Shown: positions 12,200 to 24,419 of the stretch, piece after piece | Numbering within the stretch: position 1 is the first letter of the stretch | Layout: the number at the start of each line of letters is the position of its first letter | Assembly (NCBI RefSeq): GCF_018294505.1 | Contig: NC_057809.1 | Location: forward strand, 509,045,914-509,109,913 | Reading direction: 5' to 3' | From: Triticum aestivum | Taxonomy: Eukaryota; Streptophyta; Magnoliopsida; Poales; Poaceae | Length of the DNA: 64,000 bases | Translations under genes and position numbers: made by a program | Notes under the pieces: model-generated | What the model was told of the DNA's origin: nothing | Seen by the model: only the letters and a program-made list of their open reading frames with translations | The model's database searches: none

Positions 12200-12360
12200 C
12201 GTTGGCTCTAACTGAACCCGAGCGAGGCGTTGGGCTCTAACTGAACCCGAGCGATTGCACTGCAGGCTACGCGTTACTGAACCCGAGCGATCGATCGATG
12301 GCCGTTAACTGAACCCGATCGAGCGATTCCTTGGCTACTGCTGCTAACTGAAGCCGATCG
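12200..12360. repeat. Short 'actgaacccgagcga' repeats
   Basis: The phrase 'ctgaacccgagcga' or close variants occurs about six times. The outer CACTA fragment holds the inverse version at 50150-50366, partly as a clean tandem of about 30 bp. Confidence 0.75.
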
Positions 12361-12375
12361 ATGGGATGAACAGTG

Positions 12376-13080
12376 AGCGTTGCGGGGGGGGGGGGGTGGA
12401 TGAACAGTGAGCGATGGCGTTGCCTCTAGATGAACAGGACCCTGTGGTGTGGTGGAGGGCTGGATGAACAGTAGACGGTGGAGGGGTGCCCGTGGAGGGG
12501 TGGATGAACAGGACCCCGTGGTGTGGAGGGCAGGATGAACAGTAGACGGTGGAGGGGTGCCCGTGGAGGGGTGGTTGAACAGGACCTCGTGGTGTGGAGG
12601 GCTGGATGAATAGTAGACGGTGGAGGGGTGGTTGAATAGTAGCCGGTGGAGTAGCACGCGGTGGAGGCTGGATGAACAGGAGCCCGTGGAGGCTGGAGGA
12701 GGTCGACGGTGGATGAACAGTAGCTCGTGGAGGCTGGAGGGGCTCGACGGTGGAGATGAACAGTATCCCATGGAGTCCCGTTTTGCGGTACGCCACACCC
12801 CTCCCAATGAACAGGACCCCCATTTCGACCGTAGCGCTCCAACACAAGTCCGTTTCCTCCGTTTTGCGGTACGCCACACCCCTCCCGATCAACAAGACCC
12901 CCGTTTCGACCGTAGGAGGTCCGTTTCCTCCGTTTTGCGGTACGCCACACCCTCCCGATCAATAGGACCCCTGTTTCGACCGTAGGAGGTCCATTTCCTC
13001 CGTTTTGTGGTACACCACACCCCTCCCGATCAACAGGACCCCTGTTTCGACCGTAGGAGGTCCGTTTCCTCCGTTCTGCG
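12376..13080. repeat. Two minisatellites in the CACTA left end
   Basis: 12376-12780 is built from irregular 40-60-bp units with 'gatgaacag' and 'cggtggagg', starting at a run of G. 12781-13080 is a regular tandem of about 70 bp (first unit about 81) with four full copies, each carrying 'gcggtacgccacacc' or a variant, 'tttcgaccgtag' and 'gtttcctccg'. The outer CACTA fragment has the same two arrays in inverse order at 49470-50000. Long ORFs through the region are repeat artefacts. Confidence 0.8.
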
Positions 13081-13469
13081 GTATGCCAGGCCTCGTTTCC
13101 ATCGCCTCTTCCGTCCAAGCCCTCCCGATGAACATGACCACGCATTCCATTCCGACCCATGAACACGACGACGATGCTGTTTCTCCGTTCCGACCCAGCC
13201 ATGTACACGAGCCCTCGCCGTACGTATGCGCGAGTAGGCGTTCGAGACCATGCTCGTATGTACACATACGTGGTCGTATTTTCTTTCTTGCACCCTGGCC
13301 GATGTACGTACGTGCACATGCTACGTGCGCGCCTCTACTACGACACGTGCGCGCCTCTACTATGACACGTGCGCGCCTCTACATCCACCAGTATATATGT
13401 ATGTACACGTTCGCGACCAGAATGACAATGCTACGTACGGTTCGACCAGGTGGGTCTCGACTGTCAGGC
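13081..13469. other. CACTA left arm, short palindromic 'gtacgta' motifs
   Basis: Non-coding. It is rich in 'cgtacgt', 'acatgtac' and 'gcgcgcc' motifs and contains a tandem of 'cgcgcctctacta' near 13328-13385. It matches 49110-49470 of the outer fragment inverted. Confidence 0.6.
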
Positions 13470-16400
13470 ACATCCTTGCGTGCGAAGGTGTAGCTGGTGG
13501 GTCCCAGCAGTCAGGGGGAAACGTTTTTTTTGCAAAATACGATGGCCCGTCCAGTGGGTCCCTGCTGTCAGGTGGAGGAATCATTATTTTCCGCGTAATA
13601 AGGAGGCACTTCCTTGCAGCCACCATGGACCCAGCTGTCAGCCTCTCCACATACAGTCCACGTCCGATGGAAGTCGTTTCTTGACCACATTGACCACGCC
13701 ACGCCGAGAGCACCAGGGCGGTGGACGACGGCGAGGCTTAGGAAGGGGACGACGGGGAGCCGGGGAAGACGCGACAGTGGTAGCCCGCGCGCGCGGAGAG
13801 GAGTACGAGGGTTCACTGGTTCGCCTGCGGTGTGAGGCTGCCGTCGCCATAGGGCCTGGCCAGCGGTGGGAATAGTAGGGGGCGGTGAGGCCACCACAGC
13901 AGCACAGCCGGCCACAGGAGGTAGGAGCATGCGGCACGACCGGCGCTGCTTTGGGCGGCTGGAGCAAGAAGACCAGAGGTTGAAGAAGCACTACGGCCGT
14001 TGGATGGACATCGTACGGTCAATGGAGCTAGAATCGTTCATATTAACTAAGTTGACAAAGCCCTTCGTCCCCGACAACTTAGTAGGCCCACAAGTCAGCC
14101 TCCCACCAAGGTGGGTCCCAGCTAGCCAGGGGAGTATTCATTTTTTTGTGCGTAATAAGGAGGCACTTCCGGTGGGTCCGAGCTGACAGCGGGAAGAACA
14201 TTTTTTTCATAAAATACGGTGTCCCATCCGGTGGGTCCCAACAGTCGGGGGGAAACAATTTTTTCGCAAAATACTGGTGGCCCATCCGGTGGGTCCCTGC
14301 TGTCCGGTGGAGGAATAATTATTTTGCACGTAATAAGGAGGCACTTCCTTGCTGCAGCCGTGGACCCAGCTGTCAGCCTCTCCACGTACAGTCCACGTTC
14401 GATGGAATCCGTTCCTTGACCATGTTGACCACGCCGCGCCGAGCGCACCAGGGCGGTGGACGACAACGAGGCCTAGGAAGGGGACGAAGCAGAGCCGGGG
14501 AAGACGCGGTAGTGGATGCCCACGCGTAGAGGAGTATGAGGGCGCTGGTTCGCTGCGGTGTGAGGCTGCCGTCGCCACAGAGTAACAGGGGGTGTGGGTG
14601 AGTAGAGGGATGGCCTGGCCAGCGGTGGGAGTAGTAGGGGGCGGTGAGGCCTCCGCCGCATCGCAGCCAGCCACGGGAGGCACGACCAGCACTGGTTTGG
14701 GCGGCAGGAGCAAGAAGACCAGAGGTTGAAGAAGCACTACGGCCGTTGGATGGACATCGTACGGTCACTAGAGCTAGAATCGTGCATTATTGACTAAGTT
14801 GACAAAGCCCTCCATCCCCATCAACTTAGTAAGCCCACAAGTCAGCCTGCCACTATATTGGGTCCCAGCTAACAGGGGGAGTATTCATTTTTTATGTGTA
14901 ATAAGGAGGCACTTCCTTGCGTGCAAAGATATAGCTGGTGGGTCCGAGATGTCAGCGGCGGTAACGTTTTTTTCGCAAAATACAGAGGCCCTTTTGGTGG
15001 GTCCCTGATGTCAGGTGGAGGAATCATTATTTTGCGCGTAATAAGGAGGCATTTCCTTGCGTGCAGCCGTGGACCCAGCTGTCGGCCTCTCCACGTACAG
15101 TCCACTTCAGATGCATGTCGGTCATTGACCACATTGACCAGGCCGCGCCGAGAGCACCAGGGCGGTGGACGACGGTGAGGCCTAGGAAGGGAATGACACG
15201 GAGGTAGGGAAGACTCAGCAGTTGTTTCCCACGCGGAGGGAAGTACGACTATACGAGGGTTTACTGGTTCGTCTGCCGTCGCCAGAGAATAACAGCAGGT
15301 GTGGGTGAGTAGAGGGATGGCTAGGCCAATGATGGGAGTATGGTGGGGCGGTGAGGCCTGCGCGGTAGCAGAGCCGGCCGTGGGGAGGAGGGAGCAGGCA
15401 GTCCCGCCAACGCCTGTTTGAGTGGCTGGAGCAGGAAGAGCAGAGATTGAAGAAGCACGATGGCTGTTGGATGGACATCCAACAGTCACTGCTTGTGCGT
15501 CAACCTTTTTTTAGGAAAGCTTCAAATCTGTGGAAAACAGCATACGTCCCATCTGCCATTATTTCTAATAATTTTCAGCCCATTTGCTAATTCTTAAGGG
15601 TTTTTTTGGAGCCCATATTCTTTTTGTTAGCATTACAGCCCAAATTGTGGCCACGGTTAAAAAATTATACGAAATTTTGCATATTTCGGTGCGGTCCGAA
15701 CTGTTTTTAATCCCGAAATTTCGACTCACATTCAAACTGATTTTAAAAACAAATGTATACCAATATAACATCCAACAAATTCTCCACGCATAAAAATTAA
15801 TGTAATTTAAAATCTTGAAATGAAAAAAAAGATATTTGAAACTAATTGCCGGTTTGATGTGTTTTAAAAATGTACAGCCCATTTCTCATTACTGATGGGC
15901 CATTTTCTCGGCCAGCCGAATGAAAGCTCTCCTCGTCTTGAAAGATTTGCAGCCCAACAGGCCTGACAAAACGACTTACTTGGCAAATCACAAAAAAACT
16001 GGGCTATGGCCGTGGACCCAGCTGTCAGACTCTCCACGTACAGTACTCTTCTGATGGAAGTCGTTCCTTGACCACGTTAACCATGCCGCGCAGAGAGCAC
16101 CACGGCGGTGGACGATGGCGAGGCCTAGGAAGGGGATGACGCGGAGCCGGGAAAGACGCGGCAGTGGAAGCCCGCATGGAGAGGAGTACGAGGATTCACT
16201 GGTTCGGCTGCGATGTGAGGCTGCCATCGCCGCAGGGCCTGGCCAGCGGTGGAAATAGTAGGGGTTGGTGAGGCCTCCGCGGCAGCACAGCCGTCCACGG
16301 GAGGTAGGAGCATGCGGCACGATCGGCGCTGCTTTGGGCGGCTGGAGCAAGAAGACCAGAGGTTGAAGAAGCACTACGCCCGTTGGATGGACATCGTACG

Positions 16401-16540
16401 GTCACTGGAGCTAGAATCGTTCATATTGACTAAGTTGACAAAGCCCTCCGTCCCCGTCAACTTTGTTGGCCCACAAGTCATCCTCCCACTATGGTGGGTC
16501 CCAGCTAGCAGGGGGTATTCATTTTTTTGTGCGTAATAAG
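13470..16540. repeat. Tandem array of 0.6-0.75-kb units in the CACTA left arm
   Basis: Four diverged units start with a 'gtaataaggaggcacttcc' block (before 13600, near 14150, 14890 and 15040, and 16535). Each contains the landmarks 'gtggacccagctgtcag', 'ccacgtacagt', 'cggtggacga', 'aagaagcactacg' and 'ttggatggacatc'. The 15491-16005 segment interrupts the last unit. The same array is present in the outer CACTA fragment. No credible ORF. Confidence 0.8.
15491..16005. other. AT-rich segment interrupting the CACTA array
   Basis: About 500 bases of markedly AT-rich sequence with four 'cagccca' motifs, between two parts of a repeat unit. No ORF of note, and no clear terminal repeats or target duplication. 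It may be an old insertion or the original junction between array and internal region. Confidence 0.45.
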
Positions 16541-16798
16541 GAGGCACTTCCTTGCGTGCGAAGATATAGCTGGTGGGTCTGACATGTCAGCGGGGGGAAC
16601 GTTTTTTCGCGAAATACAGAGGCCCTTCCAATGGGTCCCAGCTGTCAGGTCCTCGCAAAAAAGGGAAAGAAAATCAAAGACTTGGGAAGGCGTACAGAAC
16701 AAGCTAGTGTACCAGTAAAGAGACGTTGCCGAGTTTTAGAAAAAAGAAAGACGTGCTCCTGTAGCTGGTTCGAATCCAAACCTAGACTATGACTATAT

Positions 16799-17584
16799 AT
16801 GGTGCTATGCTACTCTGCAAGTAATGAAACTGACATATCCAACGTTCGCTTCTCCTCTTTTCTACTTACTCTGCCTAGCATCAGAAGCTCTGGCCACAGC
16901 AACCATGTCCGCTGGCTGCTCGTCCACCTGCTCTTCAGCAGGCAACAACCAGATATGCGCCAAGTCGCAACCCGTACCATCGCCTGTGGGTCTCATCACA
17001 CCCTCGCCGGCACGCGCACTCAGCCGATTGCTCATCGCAACCCGCTGCCATTGGTGTGGTGCCACTGCTGCAAATCACGCAGAGTCATCCGTCGTGTCTC
17101 AACCACAATCCGCAACCCTGGCCGAGTCTTCTACAAATGCCCGAATCATGGGGTAATAATATGTTTAAGTGTTGTTCTGCTGCTTTCAGTTGCTGATTTT
17201 TTTAATAGTTTGGTTGATGATCTACCAATTTGATTCGTGCAGAAAAGGGAAGATTCGTGTGATTTGTATTTCTGGGAAGTTGCTGATGTGGGGGAATGCA
17301 ACTACGCTGATTATTTGGTTAGCCGAGGAATCCCAATACCAGCAGGTTGGGGTGTTGGACAAGTAACTGAAGGAACGACAGAAGAGGAAGATGCAGAGCA
17401 GAAGGTTAAAGATGCAGTTCCTCTGATCATGGCCAAGCAACAGCTGCTGAACGGCCTTGACAGCAATGAGGAGATGAAAGAGCTTGTGAAGATAATGGGC
17501 AAAATCGATGTGCTCTGTAGGATGATTGTCTCTTTATTTGCAGTGTATGTAGCACTCGTGATGTATTCAGTGGCTACGACATGA
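16799..17584 (+). CDS. GRF-type zinc-finger protein with C-terminal membrane segment (two exons)
   Basis: Exon 1 ends at 17152 before GTAATA; exon 2 begins at 17243 after GTGCAG; the stop is at 17582-17584. Joining keeps the frame and completes a GRF zinc finger: 'WCHCC' (first ligands), 'NPGRVFYKC', then 'DSCDLYFWE' in exon 2. GRF fingers bind single-stranded nucleic acid in known proteins. A charged region follows, and the protein ends with a hydrophobic stretch (about 'MIVSLFAVYVALVMYS'), probably a tail anchor. The start is uncertain: ATG 16799 and ATG 16955 are in frame, while ATG 16905 opens a serine-rich N-terminus in another frame, which hints at a frameshift. It lies inside the CACTA element and converges with the transposase gene, with 475 bases between stops. 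It may be cargo or an accessory gene of this CACTA group. Confidence 0.65.
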
Positions 17585-18059
17585 GCACTTTGCTGAAACT
17601 AGTAATGAATGAAACCTGTGTAGCAGGCTGGGCGTAGTGTTTTGAACATCTAATGATTTCTATTAACGGAAATCAGGGGGTATCCCCTTTTGCTCATATA
17701 AATAAATAAATAGCAGAGGCCCTGTCGGGTCAGCTTTGTTCTCATTCGAAGACGTCGAGCAAATTGCAGTCCAACAGCAAACTATGTCATCAAATTCAAG
17801 TTTCACAGCCAAATATGAGTACAACTAAACAACAATGTCATCATGTTTTAGTTGTCATACAATCACCAAACACAAATCAGCATACATAACAAGTGATGTT
17901 CTCACAGCAAAATACTAAACAACATGTTCATCAGGTTTCAGTTGTCATAGCAAACACAATTTCACATAGTAGATAAAAAACGTCTTCTGACAGGCAAATA
18001 CGACAAAAGCAATGTAATCATCATCCGCAGCAGCAGCGTCAACATCTTCGCCATGTGTA
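17585..18059. other. Shared 3' region between the GRF gene and the transposase
   Basis: Non-coding, between two convergent genes. It holds 'aataaataaata' near 17700 and several 'catcaggtttcag/gttgtcata' phrases that repeat irregularly over 17780-17970. Confidence 0.5.
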
Positions 18060-21000
18060 TCAGTCTGAATCGTAATTCCCCACGGTGTCATCTTCTTCTT
18101 CGTCCTCAACGTCCTCGAACGTTGGCTTCTTCTTGATCAACTCTTGTATGTCCACAGCACGACAGGCAATCTTTTCGCCGGCGTCATTGACGTGATGGTT
18201 CTCAAAGATATTAGGAACATCTGTGTTATCTTGTACATCAGGAGCAGTGTAAGCATCATCTTGTTGTGCAACTTCATTAAACGAATTCCTCTGCTCAAAC
18301 CTTTGCAATACTCTCCAGTCATCGCTACGTGCAAATGTGTCTTCCAAGAAAAATATCTGTGTTGCTTGATTTGCCAAAATAAAAGGCTCGTTGGTCTGGT
18401 ACGCCGCCTTGACATTGATGGATTTGAAATAATCATCAGCTCTGGGTTTTGCGATCCTGGAAAACAGGTTATACCAACGACAGCACAACAGAACCACACA
18501 CCGATGATCCTCGAAACTGGAGATATACTGCAACTGAACAATGTCTGTTATGTTAGCATACATTTCAGTTGTCTCTTTGTCATACGTATCCGTGCTCATG
18601 ATGGCACTGTTTTGTGTCTTCCTGCCTTCGTCTCGTGCAAGGGTGTTGTAGCGCACATCTCCAACAACGCAAGATTCATAATGTCTTACCCGAGTATCAG
18701 GACCCATTGCTAGTGAGTAAAGGGCATCATCAACTGCCTGCCCATCCTCCCGCATCTTCTTAACCTATGGTTAGAAAATAGACAAGCTGATCATCTTATG
18801 TACTCAATATATTAAAAAAACTGACAGTGCACTTCAAAAGCTTACATGGTTCTTGAACCATTTCGCAAATCCTGCCATAACCAGTTTGTCAATGTTTCTT
18901 GGATTTTGCGGCAGTAACTCCTCTTTGTAGATGCTGCACAACATAGTGATCGCGTCAAACATCTAAATATATAAGAATGTGCTGCAAGTTTGGTAGATTA
19001 CGATGTATAAGCTGCAGTACTGCACTTACTTGATATAAGGTAGTATCTCAGGACAGTTATTCAACACATACCAAACCATTTTGTCCAAATCTTTAGGTTT
19101 GTCCTCTTGTCGACTCTTCCCTGTAACTCGAACAGAATAATCGAAAACATTGAGCCCGGGATTGTCTTCACCCACCTCTTTGCTAAGCTGATCAGCTGTT
19201 TCAATGTATTTTGAGCAGAATGTCAACGCTTCTGTAGCAATGTAGGCCTCTGCAATGGAACCCTCGGGTCTAGCTCTGTTCCTAACATAGCCCTTGAAAG
19301 TGCCTAGCCGCCTTTCAATAGGGTACATCCAGCCATACTGTACTGGACCTCTAAGTAGTGCCTCATCAGGTAGATGAACAGCCAAATGCACCATCACATC
19401 AAAGAAGGCTGGAGGATATATCTTCTCAAGGTCGCATAGGATAGTTGGTATCTTGTCTCTAAGACGCTCCAAAGCATCTATCCTGATATTCCTACTGCAG
19501 AGTTCCCTGAAGAATTGTCCCAACTCTGCAACTGCTCTGTATAAGTCAGGGCGGCCCAATCCTCTAAGGATAACAGGTAAAACCCTTTGAAGTAGGACGT
19601 GGCAGTCATGAGTTTTCAACCCTTGTACCTTGTTTCCATCTGCACTGACTCTCCTTTCAGGGTTGGAAGCAAATCCATGTGGGAATCTCACACGTGACAG
19701 GACCTCGCAGAATTCTTTTCTTTTTACCTTGTCCAAGACGTACACAGCTGGTGCCATATCCCGTGGTTTACCTTCATCTTGCACCTGCAAATCCTGTCTG
19801 ATACCCAGGTGTGTCAAATCAATCCTAGATTTTAAGGTATCTTTCGTCTTGCCTTCAATATTAAGAAGTGTGCCGATAATGCTGTCACATATATTTTTCT
19901 CGATGTGCATCACATCAAGATTATGCCGCAGATCCAAATCTTTCCAATACTCCAAGTCCCACAAAGTGGACCTGCGGGTAAACAATAATCTCTCTTCTGC
20001 CCTGCCACGCTTCCTTTTCCCGCTACCATTATCAGGATGGTTTCCTGGTGTAATATGCCTGACCTTCTCTAATTCCACTTGCAACTCATCGGCGGTGAGC
20101 CTCTTTGGCGCATCACGGTTTTCATGCTTTGCATTGAACACATGTCTTCGGTATTTTCTAGGAAGCGGCTTGTCCTTGGCAAGGAAACGGCGGTGTCCAA
20201 TGTAACAGATCTTGCTAAGTATTGCGTATGACAGCGGATTCCTGTCACAGCGAACACATGCATTGTAACCATGTGTCGTTCGCCCTGACATAGTGCCCAA
20301 AGCCGGATAATCATGGATGCACCAAATTATAACAGCACGCAGAAAGAAATCAGCTGGTGGGCTGCTATATAGGTCTCGAGTGAGAACACCCTTCCATAGC
20401 TGTTGAAGTTCCTCCACAAGAGGCTCCATGAACAAATCAAAATCCTTTCCAGGACTTTTTGGACCTGGGATGAGCAAGGCCATCATGTAGTTTGATTCTT
20501 TGGTGCAGACATTTGGAGGCATGTTGTAAGGGATAACAAGCACTGGCCACATGCTATATGTGGCGCTCTGGTGGCCAAATGGGTTAAATCCATCTGAAGC
20601 TAAGCCAAGTCTAATGTTTCTCGGGTCAGCAGCAAACTCTTTGTGTTTATCATTGAAGCTTTTCCACTCACTACCATGAGATGGATGGCTCATTACATTC
20701 TGATCTCTGTACTCCTGGTTCCTAGAATGCCACAGTACATCCTCTCTTGTTTCAGCATCATGAAACAACCTCTGCAATCTTGGTGTAATTGGAAAATGTC
20801 TCAGAACATTATGAGGAATCCTCTTCACAGCATCGCCATCTTTCCATCTTGATGATTTGCATTTCGGGCATTCACTTAAGTTGGCATAATCCTTCCGGAA
20901 CAGAACACAATTATTCTTACAAACATGGATCATATCATATCCAATTCCAACTGCACGAAGGAAATTCTTCATTTTACTGTAGGTGTGTGGCAGCTCAGAC

Positions 21001-21578
21001 GCATCTGGGAAAGATTCGCGGAAAGCAGCCAACATCGCATCGAATGATTTGTTGGTCATCCGCTCAGATGTCTTCACCTGAAGAAAGGTGACCATAGCTG
21101 AGAATACTGACAGCTTATTTCCTGGGGTGACAGCAACGTTGCATTGTTCCAACATGCGGGCCCACCGTTTTTCTTCTGCAGGTGAAAGTTCACGGAATGC
21201 ACGAGCATTTCGTAGCATTGTTTCAATGTTGGTCAAACTCACTGGCTCCGCCACCACCACCTCCTCCTCCTCTTCCACCTGAGCATCAGGCAGATCAAGA
21301 TGGTGATCTGCTGCTTCCACGTAGTCAATAACATTGACGTTCACAGCTTCACCATGATGAACCCACCTAGTATATGTGACCGACATCCCATACAAGTGTA
21401 GATGATTTTGCACAGTTGACTGGGGTCTTGTAACTGAATTCATACAACTGCTACACGGGCAGAGCACATCTGATTTCGGACCACCGTACTCAGCTCTGAT
21501 AAAGTTCATGAAGTTTTCAACCCCCTCGACATATGCAGCGGAGAATCTTCGAGCAGAAGTTATCCAAGTCCTGTCCAT
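18060..21578 (-). CDS. CACTA transposase, TNPD type, three exons
   Basis: This is the enzyme that cuts and rejoins CACTA ends. Exon 1 (21578-19030) is an uninterrupted frame of about 850 residues. It has the transposase-associated domain (about residues 3-80, with 'CPCSSC'), Transposase_21 (about 240-480, with 'LASDGFNPFG' at 326-335 and 'HGYNACVRC' at 436-444), a conserved 'LDVMHIEKNICDS' block near 554, and DUF4218 (about 690-800, 'YGWMYPIERRLG'). Exon 2 (18962-18846) and exon 3 (18764-18060) continue with DUF4216 ('WYNLF', 'EPFILANQATQIFFLED') and an acidic tail. Donor and acceptor dinucleotides are good, but the exon 1 to exon 2 join as drawn leaves the frame by one base, so either the splice site differs or a small indel is present. 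ATG 21578 opens directly on the associated domain and is the likely start. Confidence 0.85.
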
Positions 21579-22130
21579 CTGTTAGACATACAAATTAGTT
21601 CTTCTACTAGATATTACAGGAAAAACATATATGCTTTTTTATGAAGTCCAGAAAAAAATACCTAGGTCGATGTCTAAAGCTATGGCAAGATATTTGGACG
21701 AGCAGATCTAAGTAACGAAATATATGTAAAGCTAATTCAGCAAACAGATTTGAGTGCCAAATTATGGCAGGCTGTTTCAGCAGTCAATGAGGCCGAGCAC
21801 ACAGCCATCGAACTATCGAAGGCCATCGCAGCAACAAAGATCGAGTATAAAACGGTGTAGAGCTATTTCACCTAACAGATTGGCTACTAGACCATGGCAA
21901 TCTACGTCACAATAAATATATGGCAGGATATTTTAGCAACTAATCGGCCTTGGCATGCCATCTCAGCTAAGCAGATTGAGTGCAAAACAGGGCAAGGAAT
22001 TCTTAAGCAGAGCATATTGACAGTAAACTACTTCGGCAAACAGTGAGATTAACAGCGTCTATCAGCTAACATTCAGCGCTACACCGACATGAACGGGGCC
22101 TCAGTCTAGAATGCGCGTACCGTGGGAGAA
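21579..22130. other. Upstream region of the CACTA transposase with degenerate repeats
   Basis: Non-coding. Phrases like 'gcaaacagattgagtgc' recur with drift four to five times between 21720 and 22060, interleaved with 'atggca'. It probably belongs to the 5' leader or intron of the transposase gene. Confidence 0.4.
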
Positions 22131-22222
22131 GCTGACCGCCGTGCGTCTCCACACGAACGTCGCCAGCGGTGGCGGCGCTGACCGCCGTGCGCCTCCACAA
22201 GAACGTAGCCAGAGGTGGCGGC
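22131..22222. repeat. 46-bp tandem duplication
   Basis: A unit starting 'gctgaccgccgtgcg' at 22131 is repeated at 22177 with four changes. It lies in the GC-rich segment upstream of the transposase, likely the promoter or first exon region. Confidence 0.85.
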
Positions 22223-22959
22223 GCAGCTAGAGGACGACAGTCTACGAGAGCGTACTGTGGGAGCGAGAGGATCGCCGAACCGCGGCGCCGACGTATCGGC
22301 GCGGCGGGGAGGGCGGCTTTGGCGGAGCGAATGGAGTGGAGGGGGACAGGGGGAGGGGTTTGGGGAATATTATTGGCTAGTTTGCCAAAGGGCGGTTGAA
22401 TCGGATTTGGGGGAAATTTTTGGGTGTGGGGGGGGGGAGGATTTTCGCGCGGTGGGCGGGGGGAGTTTGGCGCATGGTCGGTTTCTCCAAGTGCAGTCCC
22501 ACGTGTCAGTGAAGAGGCAAGCCGAAGCGCGTTCCGTTTGCGTGAGCCGTGTGCAGGACCGAACGTGTGTGGGGTGCAATGCGACTGCGACAGGAGTGCT
22601 GTGAGTGTACCGCATTTTTTCCTTTTAAACTAGGTGCTTCGCCCCCACAAAAAAAAATATGTTGCTTCGTGCGATCCATCGATACTACTACTAGTAATCC
22701 GGTAATCCCGACTAAAACGGCGCGGCCGGGTCTTTTCCCGCGCGATATGCTGGGAGGTTGGCTTAGTTGGGTTTTTTAGGACGAGTAATGCTACACCTAC
22801 GTAATCCCAGTTACATAATTAACGTAATGTGAAACGTGTGAGCTGTTGATTGTAGATTGGGGGGAGGGAGGGGCCCACCACCATGAAAATCAGGGGAGGA
22901 GAGAGAGAGGCAATTTACGTTAACCCTTTCGTAGGTTCCCGTAGATGTAGAAAGATGTG
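22223..22959. other. GC-rich promoter-like block, duplicated at about 28860-29370
   Basis: It includes a G-run (22427-22438), 'gtcccacgtgtcagtgaag', 'gatccatcgatac' and 'tttttcccgcgcg'-like phrases, all found again in the same order in 28860-29370 and in part at 25940-26030. 22785-22960 is a further block that starts 'gtaatgctacacctacgtaa' and has a diverged relative at 28670-28860. No supported ORF. Confidence 0.5.
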
Positions 22960-23125
22960 TCCGATCCTGCAATATAGGCCGTCCGATCTATATCTAACGG
23001 ATAGGAAGGAAACTATGACAATTTACCCGCACTCCTCTCCACATTTGCAGATAAGGCTTTCCCTCGTTCATCCTTTTCTCCCACAAGATCTTGATCTTCC
23101 GTGCAACGCACGGGCATCTTGCTAG
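22960..23125 (+). mobile_element. Helitron-type 3' end (fragment)
   Basis: The segment ends in a hairpin (CCGTGC, loop AAC, GCACGG), eight bases, then CTAG followed by T (23122-23126), the standard Helitron 3' signature. About 160 bases before it match 30241-30440 in inverse orientation. No 5' TC end could be placed and no Rep/helicase is present. Confidence 0.55.
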
Positions 23126-23249
23126 TACTCCTACAATATGTATATTATTGTGAAAGTTCATATACACCGGCCGAGATTAATGCAAACACGGCAGATTTTC
23201 ATTACATTTCGAACTTTTATAGGACAAAAAAATAAAAGAAACCCGACCC

Positions 23250-24080
23250 TAAACCTATTCTACGGCGGCGACCGACGTCCTCCATCTGTGATCTCCATGT
23301 ACGGGGGCGGGGTTCAAGACCCGTGAAGTGAAGGTGCGGTCTCCGGCGAGGAAAAGTAGAACACGGGAGACGGACCGGCCAGTTGGCACACCATGCCCTG
23401 CCGCCTCCCATGCCCTACTCATCCTCGGAGGAGTCCCCGACCTCGGCGGTGCCGGACGTTGGACGGCGGCAAGTAGGACGCGTGGCTGACGGTGCTCCCG
23501 TCGTCGGCCGCCAGCGTGGCCACCGCTTGTGCGGCGACTTCAGCGAGGGCGGCGACCTCGAGCTCCATCCCCGAAGACAAGCTCTCCCGCAGAGCGTTCG
23601 CGCTTGCGGTCATGGCGGATGTGGTTCCAGGTAGGAGGACGATGCGCTATGGTGTGGAGGTTAGCTGGGCGTTGCCGCTTTAAGTAGCGCATTCCGGTGA
23701 GGCCAAGCGTCCGGGTGCGTCATTAAGTCGCCGGAGTTGTTCCTCGGGCACCGAGCCTCTTAATGACGACATACGAACGGACGGCATGAATGCGGGCAGC
23801 TGGCGCCGGCTGGGAACGCACCGCGCGACGGCGCGAGGGACGAGGGTTTTGGTGTGCCAGGGTAGTCAGCTGCGGTCGTGGCAACGTTGGAGATGCCCTT
23901 TGCTCACATGCGATCCCCGCATGTCATTGAAAAAGCAAGACGACCCGGCATGGTCTCAGGTCCAGAGGATGCAGTTGGCCGCGCTACACCACTCCGCGGA
24001 CGCGTCGCGGCGCCCCGTGCATCCTCGACGAGCCGGGTGTTGGGGTGTGTTTGGATTGTGGCCAAAGTGCACCTTGCCAA
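23250..24080. other. GC-rich segment, possible captured gene fragment
   Basis: High GC between AT-rich neighbours, with short ORFs on both strands (one on the minus strand, 23613-23419, is alanine-rich). Composition suggests a captured 5' gene region, but I recognise no protein. Confidence 0.3.
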
Positions 24081-24354
24081 AATTTTGGTCATGACCAAAA
24101 GATTGGTCTTTGTTTGGATGGTTGCCATTTTTTGGCATGCCAATGAACTCTAGCCAACTCTAGTTCATTTTTCTTGCCAATGTCGGCCAAATCATGGGCA
24201 ACCAATACCTCAACCAAAATTTTGGTCATGACCCAAAGATTGGTCTTTGTTTGGATGGTTGCCATTTCTTTGGCATGCCAATGAACTCTAGCCAACTCAA
24301 GTTCATTTTTCTTGCCAATGTCGGCCAAATCATGGGCAACCAATACCTCAACCA
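24081..24354. repeat. 137-bp tandem duplication in a short MITE-like block
   Basis: The unit beginning 'aattttggtcatgacc' at 24081 is repeated from 24218, with nearly identical sequence, and a third partial unit starts at 24355. The first unit is preceded by 'gtgtgtttggattgtgg', a common start of small grass DNA elements. Segments read as ORFs here only because the unit is repeated. Confidence 0.85.
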
Positions 24355-24419
24355 AAATTTTGGCTACCCAATGCTTTGATGGGGCAACCTTGGGCACAAA
24401 CCAAACATACCGTTGGTCG

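Noticed and set aside
12781..13080. Regular repeats of about 70 bp that could suggest a CRISPR-like array
   Set aside because: Direct tandem repeats without unique spacers, in a plant transposon; also present inverted at 49470-49740.
12426..13319. 297-residue ORF on the minus strand and others beside it
   Set aside because: Produced by the minisatellites; the same motifs recur in all frames.
20640..21282. Plus-strand ORFs inside the transposase
   Set aside because: Shadows of the minus-strand coding exon.
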